From Candidatus Phaeomarinibacter sp. (GTDB lineage Bacteria; Pseudomonadota; Alphaproteobacteria; CGMCC-115125), in contig JANQMQ010000440.1 in assembly GCA_028279995.1 (NCBI GenBank), positions 1 to 10,149 of the forward strand: a stretch of 10,149 nt of DNA, read 5' to 3'. Numbering within the stretch: the first letter of the stretch is position 1; each line of letters opens with the position of its first letter. Below, in pieces: positions 1-7,114 of this stretch. Below the pieces are notes generated by a model. It was given only the letters and a program-made list of their open reading frames with translations. It made no database searches and was not told the DNA's origin. Both the position numbers and the translations under genes were made by a program.

Positions 1-21
1 AAATCGGCCTGGTTTTTGACA

Positions 22-30
22 TTATCCACA
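22..30 (+). promoter_or_regulatory. Single DnaA-box-like 9-mer TTATCCACA
   Basis: TTATCCACA is an exact match to the consensus high-affinity DnaA box. It is an isolated copy: I found no cluster of further boxes and no AT-rich unwinding region nearby, so this is not an origin. It could be a regulatory DnaA site or a chance match. Confidence 0.3.
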
Positions 31-140
31 CCCTGAGGCTCAACGCCGTAACGAAAACCTAGCTGCGCGAATCAATTTTCCCCGCCGGACCAAAGCTTCA
101 AAGACCCCAGTCAAGTGGGTTTTAGCGCAACGGTCTTCTG

Positions 141-163
141 AAACCCTTTGTCCATAAGGGTTT
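141..163. repeat. Perfect 8-bp inverted repeat with 7-nt loop
   Basis: AAACCCTT at 141-148 pairs exactly with AAGGGTTT at 156-163 around the loop TGTCCAT. It is followed by only three T residues and the stem is AT-rich at its base, so it would be a weak terminator at best. It could instead be a protein-binding site in the long upstream region of the HU gene. Confidence 0.4.
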
Positions 164-393
164 GATGAGCATGCGTGCCTCAAAACCGCTTGCGCACCTG
201 CCAAAACACACATATCGAGATGGGACATCGTTTTTGAAAGTGAGTCGGGCGCTCTGGTGCCATCGACCTCACCAACAAGGCGACCTTGGTCAAGCGGCCG
301 GGGGGAACCGTATTCGGTGACACGTGCACCAATGCAAACACATTTCGGCGCGCATCCGCGTGCTGCCACTAGGTCAGTTAAGAGGCAAACCAG

Positions 394-678
394 ATGAGCA
401 AGGCAGAATTTATCGAGAATGTTGCAGCTGCAGGCGACATGTCCAAGGCGGAAGCGAAGCGCGCCGTTGAACTCGTATTTGGCGAAATCGAAAAAGGCCT
501 GAAGGGCGCGAAGAAGGAAGGCAAGTACACCATCGGTACGTTCGGCACCTTCACGATTTCCAAGCGCGCTGCGCGCATGGGCCGCAATCCGCAGACGGGT
601 GAAGCGATCAAGATCAAAGCGTCAAAAGTACTGCGCTTCAAGCCGGCTGCTCAGCTGAAAGACGCTGCCGGCTGCTGA
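394..678 (+). CDS. hup: HU-family DNA-binding nucleoid protein
   Basis: This is a 94-residue HU/IHF-family histone-like protein, close to the usual ~90 residues. Such proteins dimerise and bend DNA through two beta-arms, compacting the nucleoid. The N-terminal helical dimerisation part (about residues 1-40) is followed by the beta-sheet and arm, with GTFGTF (48-53) and the family signature GRNPQTGEAI (63-72). The arm-tip Asn65-Pro66 pair is present; in the family this proline intercalates into DNA. The C-terminus has the usual FKPAAQLKDA helix and then ends in a single Cys. The ATG is preceded by AGAGG at 381-385, a good ribosome-binding site. It appears monocistronic, ending in a strong terminator at 737-770. 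It is HU rather than IHF by general sequence feel; alpha or beta subtype cannot be assigned. Confidence 0.96.
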   Translation: MSKAEFIENVAAAGDMSKAEAKRAVELVFGEIEKGLKGAKKEGKYTIGTFGTFTISKRAARMGRNPQTGEAIKIKASKVLRFKPAAQLKDAAGC

Positions 679-690
679 TTGGCCGTACAG

Positions 691-726
691 AAGGTTGGTG
701 GAGGGTGTCCCTCCCACATCGACCTT
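691..726 (+). ncRNA. Bulged hairpin in the HU 3' UTR (possible sRNA element)
   Basis: Positions 691-699 pair with 718-726 (9 pairs, two of them G-U). After a 3-nt bulge at 715-717, positions 700-705 pair with 709-714 (6 pairs) around the loop TGT. The hairpin lies between the HU stop codon and the intrinsic terminator at 737-770, so any HU transcript would carry both. The folding is seen directly by base complementarity. A role as mRNA-stabilising structure or as a 3'-UTR-derived small RNA is inference. Confidence 0.35.
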
Positions 727-736
727 TGACAGAGAT

Positions 737-770
737 AAACCCGTCAGCGTATTGCGCTGACGGGTTTTTC
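737..770 (+). terminator. Strong intrinsic terminator after the HU gene
   Basis: AAACCCGTCAGCG at 737-749 pairs perfectly with CGCTGACGGGTTT at 755-767 (13 bp) around the 5-nt loop TATTG. The stem runs into TTTTT at 765-769. GC-rich stem, small loop and U-tract make this a classic rho-independent terminator. It separates the HU gene from glnE. Confidence 0.93.
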
Positions 771-839
771 GTTTGAGGCTTGCCAAGCTGCATGTCTTGC
801 ATGACGACGGTGTAACAGACAATTCTGAGAGTCAGGCGT

Positions 840-3797
840 ATGGCCCCCCAATCTGATAGGATTCCGCTCCAATCCGCCAAGCCGGCGAAGCTTGTTCCCG
901 CGGATGAGGCCCGTGCCACCCGCACTTTGGACGACTTGGGGGCTCAGCAGGGCAGTGGGCCCGCAGAGCGCGCGCTCCGCAAAACTCTAAGAGACAAGAC
1001 TGCACTCTCGTTGTTGCGATGTCTTGCCGGCAACTCACCATTTCTTGCTCGGCTGATCATCCGCGAAGCGCTCGTCCTGCCGGACATGCTGCAGGACGAT
1101 GCGGAGCAGAAGCTGAACGCATTTCTCGATGACTGCCGTGCCGGGATGGCCAACGCCGCTGACCTGGCTGAGCTGATGGAGGCTGCCAGAACAGCCAAGA
1201 GGCGCATCGCACTGCTGACAGCCATCGCGGATGTGTCAAAGGCATGGCCGCTGGAGAGTGTTACCTATGCGCTGACTACACTGGCAGACACCGTCATAGA
1301 AGGTGCCAGCCGCTGGCTACTCCGCGAGGCCGCGAAGAAAGGTGATGTAGGTTTGGCGGATGAGGATGTGCCAACACGTGGATCAGGGCTTGTCATCATT
1401 GCCATGGGCAAGCATGGAGGCTTTGAACTCAACTACTCAAGCGATATCGACATCATCGTCTTCTATGAGCGCGATGGCCTTACATTCGGGGAAGGTGTGG
1501 ATCCTGGATCATTCTTTGTCCGCTTGACCCGAGATCTCGTCAAGGTGCTGCAGGAACCAACGGGCGGCGGATATGTTTTTCGCACCGACCTCAGGCTACG
1601 GCCGGATGCGGGCGCGACGAGCATCGCCATTTCTGCCGAAGCCGCAGAAGTCTACTACGAGACCATGGGGCAGAACTGGGAGCGCGCGGCCATGATCAAG
1701 GCGCGAGAATGCGCCGGTGATCTTGAAGCTGGACGACGCTTGCTGGACATGCTGGCACCATTCGTGTGGCGCCGCTATCTGGACTTTGCCGCGATCGAAG
1801 ACATCCATTCACTCAAGCGGCAGATCCATGCGCATGGGGGGCACGCGGCAATTGCAATAGAAGGACATGATGTAAAGCTGGGCCGTGGTGGTATCCGCGA
1901 GATCGAGTTCTTTGTCCAAATTCAGCAACTGATCGGCGGCGGCAAGGCGCATGCGCTGCGGGGACGCGCTACAGTCCCGATGCTGGACGCGCTGGTTGAA
2001 GAAGGATGGATCGCCGACGACGTCCGCACGGAGCTGGCGCACGCTTATCGCTTTCTGCGGACACTCGAACATCGCCTGCAGATGGTGAACGACGAACAGA
2101 CCCACCGAATGCCGCGCACGCCTGAGGGCGTAAGTGAGATAGCTGCATTTATGGGGTATGCAGATGATAGCGAGTTTCGTCAGGACTTCCGCCGTCACAT
2201 GGAAGCCGTTCAGACACACTATGCCGGCCTTTTCGAGCGCGAACCGTCGTCAGCACAGGAGAGCGGGACATTCTCCTTTAGTGGGACCGATGACGACCCG
2301 GCCACACTCAGAACTCTTGCGGAATTGGGTTTTGAAGACCCATCAGCGGTTATTGCAACCGTGCGCAAGTGGCACTTTGGGCGCATCCCGGCAACACGGG
2401 CGGTTCGCTCGCGGGAGCTGTTGACTAAGCTGACCCCGACTTTGCTGCAGTCTCTCGCATCGGTGGACAATCCTGACCAGGCTCTCATGCGCCTCGACAA
2501 GTTCCTGACCGGCCAGCCAGCCGGCGTTCAGTTTTTCTCGCTCCTCTACCAGAATCCAGCGCTCATAGACCTGATATCCGCCATCATGGGGTCGGCTCCC
2601 ATGATGGCGAGATATCTTTCCGAACACCCCAATGTGCTTGAGGCCGTCATCGCCGCAGACTTCTACGGTCCACTTCCCGATGAAGCGCAGCGGATTGTGG
2701 AGGTTGCGGATGTCGTTGCCCAGACGGACGGGTTTGAGCAGACCCTTGATCTGACACGTATCTATGCCCGTGAGCAGATGTTCCAGATTGGCGTCCAGGT
2801 TCTGACGGGCACAGCACCTGCGCATGAAGCTGGTTGCGCCTATGCGGACCTGGCCACAGCACTGGTCCAGGGCATGGTCCCCGTCGCTCACAATGAGATC
2901 AGCAAAGACCATGGAAATCTGCCTGGTGGCGACATGGCCGTTGTTGCCATGGGCAAACTCGGCGGTGCTGAGATGACGGCAACGTCAGATCTCGACCTGA
3001 TCGTCATCTACGATTTTGAAGGCGACACGACAGAGTCCGATGGACGCCGGCCCATTGATGGCGTGCGCTACTACACACGCGTTTGCCAGCGGCTCATAAG
3101 CGCCCTCACAGCGCCCACGGCAGAAGGTCCGTTGTATGAGGTGGACATGCGGCTGCGGCCGTCTGGCCACGCTGGCCCACTTGCAACCCGGCTGAAGAGT
3201 TTTGAGACCTATCACCGGGAAAGTGCCTGGACCTGGGAAAAGATGGCACTGACCAGGGCCCGCGTGATTTCCGGGAGTCCGGATATGCGACGCAAGACTT
3301 CTGAGGCAATCAGCAAGGCGTTATGCGAGAGACGTGATCCGGCTGCGGTCGCCACGGATGTCATAGTTATGCGGGAGCGGGTCTTCAAGGAGTTGGGGAG
3401 TGATCGGCTCTGGGATATCAAGCACGGTCGTGGCGGGCTTGTTGACCTTGAGTTCATTGCTCAGGGGCTGCAGCTGATACATGCATGCGACAAGCCCGAC
3501 GTGCTGGATACAGCAACCCGCCCGGCTCTTGAAAAACTGGTGCATGCAGGTGTGATTGAAGCCTCTCTCGGGCAACAACTGGTTGAGGTGGCGGACAAAT
3601 ACAACAACCTTACCCAAGTACTCAGAATTGCCGTTCAGGGCGCCTTTGATCCGGAAAACGCCGCAGAAGCGCTGAAGAGCAGACTGGCTCGTGCGATTGA
3701 TGTACCCAGCTTCTCGGCGGTGGAGAGGGACCTGTCCGAGGCCAAGTCCATAGTCGATGCCGCCTTTGAGAGCCTTTTGATGGCTCACACCAACTAG
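840..3797 (+). CDS. glnE: Bifunctional glutamine synthetase adenylyltransferase / adenylyl-removing enzyme
   Basis: This 985-residue protein has the duplicated nucleotidyltransferase architecture of GlnE, which adenylylates glutamine synthetase to inactivate it and removes AMP to reactivate it under PII control. The N-terminal (adenylyl-removing) domain has GGFELNYSSDIDIIVFY, with the metal-binding Asp202 and Asp204, followed by GRGGIREIEFFVQ at 348-360. The C-terminal (adenylylating) domain repeats the pattern: GKLGGAEMTATSDLDLIVIY with Asp717 and Asp719, then GRGGLVDLEFIAQ at 863-875. Both active sites look intact and the length matches alphaproteobacterial homologues (E. coli is about 946). 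The ATG has only a weak upstream AGTCAGG. The gene lies 70 bases past a terminator, so it should have its own promoter, which I could not identify. It is cytoplasmic. Confidence 0.97.
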   Translation: MAPQSDRIPLQSAKPAKLVPADEARATRTLDDLGAQQGSGPAERALRKTLRDKTALSLLRCLAGNSPFLARLIIREALVLPDMLQDDAEQKLNAFLDDCRAGMANAADLAELMEAARTAKRRIALLTAIADVSKAWPLESVTYALTTLADTVIEGASRWLLREAAKKGDVGLADEDVPTRGSGLVIIAMGKHGGFELNYSSDIDIIVFYERDGLTFGEGVDPGSFFVRLTRDLVKVLQEPTGGGYVFRTDLRLRPDAGATSIAISAEAAEVYYETMGQNWERAAMIKARECAGDLEAGRRLLDMLAPFVWRRYLDFAAIEDIHSLKRQIHAHGGHAAIAIEGHDVKLGRGGIREIEFFVQIQQLIGGGKAHALRGRATVPMLDALVEEGWIADDVRTELAHAYRFLRTLEHRLQMVNDEQTHRMPRTPEGVSEIAAFMGYADDSEFRQDFRRHMEAVQTHYAGLFEREPSSAQESGTFSFSGTDDDPATLRTLAELGFEDPSAVIATVRKWHFGRIPATRAVRSRELLTKLTPTLLQSLASVDNPDQALMRLDKFLTGQPAGVQFFSLLYQNPALIDLISAIMGSAPMMARYLSEHPNVLEAVIAADFYGPLPDEAQRIVEVADVVAQTDGFEQTLDLTRIYAREQMFQIGVQVLTGTAPAHEAGCAYADLATALVQGMVPVAHNEISKDHGNLPGGDMAVVAMGKLGGAEMTATSDLDLIVIYDFEGDTTESDGRRPIDGVRYYTRVCQRLISALTAPTAEGPLYEVDMRLRPSGHAGPLATRLKSFETYHRESAWTWEKMALTRARVISGSPDMRRKTSEAISKALCERRDPAAVATDVIVMRERVFKELGSDRLWDIKHGRGGLVDLEFIAQGLQLIHACDKPDVLDTATRPALEKLVHAGVIEASLGQQLVEVADKYNNLTQVLRIAVQGAFDPENAAEALKSRLARAIDVPSFSAVERDLSEAKSIVDAAFESLLMAHTN

Positions 3798-3829
3798 AGC
3801 CCTATTGCGCTGTTATCCTTAATGCGGGG

Positions 3830-3855
3830 CCTGACTTGCTGCCAAAGACGTCAGG
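3830..3855 (+). terminator. Weak hairpin after glnE, possible terminator
   Basis: CCTGAC at 3830-3835 pairs with GTCAGG at 3850-3855 around a 14-nt loop, followed by GTTTACC rather than a clean U-tract. It could attenuate read-through from glnE into the following operon, but stem and T-run are both weak. It may be coincidental. Confidence 0.25.
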
Positions 3856-3917
3856 GTTTACCCCCTTTAGACACTTAATGGAGAACGGGCGGCTCGCGTA
3901 ACGTGGGCTTTTCCAGT

Positions 3918-5525
3918 ATGGAGCGATTTGACGTCATCGTCATAGGCGCAGGCCATAATGGCCTGACGGCAGCGGCCTATCTGGCTCGCGCTGGCCTCAG
4001 CGTGCTCGTTCTGGAAAAAAATGACTACATCGGTGGGGCCGCAGTCAGCCGGGAAGTTGAGCCAGGCTTCATCTACTCGAGTTGCTCATATGCACTCAGC
4101 CTGCTGCGCCCCGAAATCGTACGCGATCTTGATCTTACCCTCCACGGCCTCCGGGTTGTCCCTTATGAAGGGTCCGTCACGCTCATGGGTGACGGGCGAT
4201 ACATCGCATCATCTTCTCATCCAGATGTCATGCGGCGTGAACTGGCTCGGCACTCAGGCAGTGATGCCGACGCCTATCATCGCTATGGCCGCGACATGCG
4301 TCGGCAGGCAGACATCATCGCCCCTTGGCTGATGCAGTCGCCCCCGGACCCCGCCGCCTTGTCGCCGACAAAGATCCGCAAGACACTGTCCCTTCTCGCA
4401 GACATGCGTTCCCTGGGGCAGGAAGGACTTGAGGGTGCCATCCGCTTCTGGACCCTCTCTGCGTCCGATCTGCTGGACCGATACTTTGACTCCGATGTCG
4501 TGAAGGCACATCTGGCCGCGTCCGCGGTGATCGGTACGGGGCTCGGGCCCATGTCGCCGGGCAGTGCTTACATCATGCTGCATCACCGAATTGGAGGGCT
4601 CGACGGCGCTGCCGGCTCCTGGGGGCATGTGCGCGGAGGAATGGGAACGGTGTCCCATGCACTTGCTGCATCATTGAAGTCTTTCGGTGGCGAGATCCGC
4701 ACGTCTTCGGGCGTATCTGAAGTCAAGGTCTCGAAGAAACGTGCGGTGGGCGTGGTACTGGAGGATGGCACCCAGATTGATGCCGGTGCTGTTGTTTCCG
4801 GTCTCGAACTCAAGCGGTCGGTGCTCTCTCTGCTGGATTGGAACGCATTGCCAAAAGGATTCACAGACCGGGTCTCGGAATTCAGGACGCGCGGCTCTTC
4901 CGCAAAATTGAACATCGCACTCGATGGGTTGCCGGAATTCAAGGACCTGCCACACGACTGCCCATCCCTGGACGGCGATATCCGCCTGTGCGGCACCATA
5001 AGCGACATGGAGCGCGCGTATGACGATTGGAAAGAGAAAGTCATGCCGCGTGACCCTTACATTGAGATGGTCGTGCCCTCGCGGCTCGATCCAACACTGG
5101 CGCCGCCCGGCAAACATGTTGCGTCGGTGTTTGTCCAGTATGTTCCTGACACCCTGATTGGCGGCAGCTGGACGGATGCCAATCGAGCGAAGCTGGAGGA
5201 GGTTGTGCTCAATAAGATTGAGCGCGCCGCACCCGGATTTCGGAACAAGATACGTCACGTGGAAACCCGCACACCGGCAGAGCTGGAAAGCGAGATCGGA
5301 CTTACCCAAGGTAATATCTTCCATGGCGAACTGACGCTGGATCAATTGCTCTTCAATCGGCCACTGCCTGAATTGGCCCACTACCGTACGCCGGTGCACG
5401 GCTATTACCTGTGCGGATCGAGCACCCATCCAGGCGGCGGTGTCATGGGAGCACCCGGTGCCAATGCAGCCAACACCATTCTGGCTGACATAAGCCCCCG
5501 CCTATTGCGGAGCCGACCCGCATGA
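3918..5525 (+). CDS. PYROXD2/CrtI-type FAD-dependent oxidoreductase, first copy
   Basis: This 535-residue flavoprotein belongs to the phytoene-desaturase-like family that includes human PYROXD2. The N-terminus carries a dinucleotide-binding fold with GAGHNG (residues 10-15), the ribose-binding acidic residue Glu33 ending the second strand, and the following Gly39-Gly40. Near the C-terminus are GLTQGNIFHGE and the second FAD-contact region GSSTHPGGGVMGAPGANAA (about 499-517), which is strongly PYROXD2-like. I see no signal peptide or membrane segment, so it is probably cytoplasmic. I chose ATG 3918 because it places Met just before the first beta-strand; an in-frame GTG at 3903 would add five residues, and neither start has a good ribosome-binding site. 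It is the first gene of an ATGA-coupled operon. Substrate unknown; real carotenoid desaturase activity is unlikely because no other crt genes are nearby. Confidence 0.93.
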   Translation: MERFDVIVIGAGHNGLTAAAYLARAGLSVLVLEKNDYIGGAAVSREVEPGFIYSSCSYALSLLRPEIVRDLDLTLHGLRVVPYEGSVTLMGDGRYIASSSHPDVMRRELARHSGSDADAYHRYGRDMRRQADIIAPWLMQSPPDPAALSPTKIRKTLSLLADMRSLGQEGLEGAIRFWTLSASDLLDRYFDSDVVKAHLAASAVIGTGLGPMSPGSAYIMLHHRIGGLDGAAGSWGHVRGGMGTVSHALAASLKSFGGEIRTSSGVSEVKVSKKRAVGVVLEDGTQIDAGAVVSGLELKRSVLSLLDWNALPKGFTDRVSEFRTRGSSAKLNIALDGLPEFKDLPHDCPSLDGDIRLCGTISDMERAYDDWKEKVMPRDPYIEMVVPSRLDPTLAPPGKHVASVFVQYVPDTLIGGSWTDANRAKLEEVVLNKIERAAPGFRNKIRHVETRTPAELESEIGLTQGNIFHGELTLDQLLFNRPLPELAHYRTPVHGYYLCGSSTHPGGGVMGAPGANAANTILADISPRLLRSRPA

Positions 5526-7114
5526 CGCAACCGAACAACAGTTTCGATGTAGCCATTGTCGGCGGCGGCCATAACGGTCTTGTGGCGGCAGCATTGCTGT
5601 CGAAAGCGGGGCAGCGCGTCGTCCTGTGCGAAGCAAGCTCGCGCCTTGGCAGTGCTACGACGGCAACTACGCTCCTGCCTGGCATGCGGGTTCCCCAATG
5701 TGCACATGTCGTGTCGGGTTTCCCAATGGCCCTGATACGCAAACTCAAACTGAAGAGACACGGGCTTGCCATCCTTCAGAAGAACATGCCGCGTGTCGCA
5801 CTCGACCCGGACGGCCGGCATATTCCACTGGGGTCATCCTTGAAAGCGAGCCGGGAGGCAATCTTCCATTGGTCAAGCCGCGATGCAGAAGCCTGGAGCA
5901 AATTCTCAGCGAAGCTGGATGCACTCACCGCTGCGGTAACACCTTTGTACCGGGGGCAGGCACCTCAGTTGATGCCTGAAGCTTTCAGCGACAAGCTGGC
6001 ATGGATACGTCACTACGTTCGTGAACGCCGCCGGGGGCGCTCGTCCTTTCAGGACCTGTTGAAGCTGATGCCCTCCAACGTGGCGGATTTTCTGGACCTC
6101 GCGCTGGAAACCGACCTTCTCAAAGGAGCGCTCGCACTTGAGGCCAGTCTTGGATCCTATCATGGACCGTCTGCACCTGGTTCGATGTTCTACTGGTCAT
6201 GGCAGCGGGCATCGGAAGCATCCGGCAGAGGTGGCGCTTTACAGGTCGAGGGGGGACCGGCAGGACTGACCGATGCGTTGGCCTCTGCGGCAACGTCGAC
6301 CGGCGCCGAGCTGCGCGTCTCCTCGCCTGTTGCTTCCATCATGGTCCAGAATGAAAGAACAACCGGGATTGTTCTGGAGAATGGTGATGAGATAGCAGCC
6401 CCATGTGTTATCTCAACAATCAGCCCAAAGACGACCTATCTCGATCTGGTAGGTGCAGGGGAGCTGGACGCTGGCCTTGTTCGGGATATTGAAAACATCC
6501 GCATGCGGGGGACGTCAGCCAAGGTCAACCTGGCATTGAAGCAGTTGCCCGCGTTTGCGAAGGCGGATGAAACCCTTCTAGCGGGGCGCTTGCTTCTTGC
6601 TCCAGGCCTGATGGATGTCGAACGCGCCTCGAATGGCCAGAAATATGGAGCACTTCCGCACCTTCCGGTGATGGAGGTAACGATACCAAGCGTGCTCGAT
6701 GAAAGTCTGACACCGGAAGGGCGTCATGTCCTGTCGGCAACCATCCCATTCGTCCCCTTTGAGGTTGATGGTGGTTGGGATACGGCAGCCGGGAAGCTGT
6801 CCCAGCAGGTGATCAAGACGCTTGGCGAATATGCACCCGACCTCCCTGATCTCATCATGGCGCAGGAAACTCTGACGCCCCCTGAGATCGAATCCAGATG
6901 CGGCATTGAAAAGGCGGACTGGCATCAAGGAGAAATTGCATTTGATCAGGCGCTGATGATGCGCCCGACGCCACAACTGGCAAACAACAATGGACCTCTA
7001 AAAGGCCTGTTTGTCGGCGGTGCCGGCTCGCATCCCGGAGGAGGTCTGACGGGACGGCCGGCAGTAAATGCCGCGGACGCTGCGTTGCACTACATCAAGG
7101 AGCAGCGCCGATGA
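5522..7114 (+). CDS. PYROXD2/CrtI-type FAD-dependent oxidoreductase, divergent second copy
   Basis: This 530-residue paralogue of the preceding gene starts within its stop codon (ATGA, 5522-5525), with CGGAG at 5508-5512 as ribosome-binding site. It keeps the FAD fold, with GGGHNG (14-19) and Glu37, and the C-terminal GGAGSHPGGGLTGRPAVNAA (about 499-518). The two proteins align through the middle, for example RTRGSSAKLNIAL in the first and RMRGTSAKVNLAL here. It differs at key places: the usual Gly-Gly after the acidic strand end is Gly43-Ser44, and the first copy's GNIFHGE is here ADWHQGE. This suggests a changed active site or a partner subunit rather than a redundant enzyme. It is translationally coupled on both sides. 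No transmembrane or export signal is seen. Substrate unknown. Confidence 0.93.
   Translation: MTQPNNSFDVAIVGGGHNGLVAAALLSKAGQRVVLCEASSRLGSATTATTLLPGMRVPQCAHVVSGFPMALIRKLKLKRHGLAILQKNMPRVALDPDGRHIPLGSSLKASREAIFHWSSRDAEAWSKFSAKLDALTAAVTPLYRGQAPQLMPEAFSDKLAWIRHYVRERRRGRSSFQDLLKLMPSNVADFLDLALETDLLKGALALEASLGSYHGPSAPGSMFYWSWQRASEASGRGGALQVEGGPAGLTDALASAATSTGAELRVSSPVASIMVQNERTTGIVLENGDEIAAPCVISTISPKTTYLDLVGAGELDAGLVRDIENIRMRGTSAKVNLALKQLPAFAKADETLLAGRLLLAPGLMDVERASNGQKYGALPHLPVMEVTIPSVLDESLTPEGRHVLSATIPFVPFEVDGGWDTAAGKLSQQVIKTLGEYAPDLPDLIMAQETLTPPEIESRCGIEKADWHQGEIAFDQALMMRPTPQLANNNGPLKGLFVGGAGSHPGGGLTGRPAVNAADAALHYIKEQRR
7097..7102 (+). promoter_or_regulatory. Ribosome-binding site AAGGAG of the GcvT-like gene
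   Basis: AAGGAG ends 8 nt before the ATG at 7111, inside the end of the upstream oxidoreductase gene. It fixes the start at the ATGA overlap and shows that the third gene is designed for co-translation with the second. Confidence 0.8.

Larger units (their letters stand above)
1..393. other. Intergenic region upstream of the HU gene, no convincing gene
   Basis: I see no credible coding region on either strand; the only sizeable open frame, on the minus strand at 40-369, has no recognisable motif. The stretch contains a DnaA-box-like 9-mer at 22-30, a perfect inverted repeat at 141-163 and some short imperfect repeats. The segment GGCCTGG followed by TTTTT at 7-17 could be the right arm and U-tract of a terminator whose left arm lies before the window; this is inference. 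In many alphaproteobacteria the gene upstream of HU is lon, but nothing here confirms that. Confidence 0.6.

Noticed and set aside
40..369. 109-codon open frame on the minus strand upstream of the HU gene
   Set aside because: No motif, no clear ribosome-binding site, atypical Cys/Arg-rich composition; it overlaps the region with inverted repeats and looks like a chance frame.
3798..3917. Glycine riboswitch in front of the operon containing a GcvT-like gene
   Set aside because: Only 120 nt are available and I see no paired glycine-aptamer-like core; the weak hairpin present does not resemble that family.
4671..5429. 252-codon open frame on the minus strand inside the first oxidoreductase gene
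   Set aside because: Antisense shadow of a well-supported gene with clear FAD motifs; the antisense product has no recognisable domain.
3918..7114. Carotenoid biosynthesis genes (crtI/crtD) based on the phytoene desaturase-like fold
   Set aside because: The C-terminal motifs are PYROXD2-like and no crtB, crtE or other carotenoid genes are adjacent; the GcvT-like partner points elsewhere.
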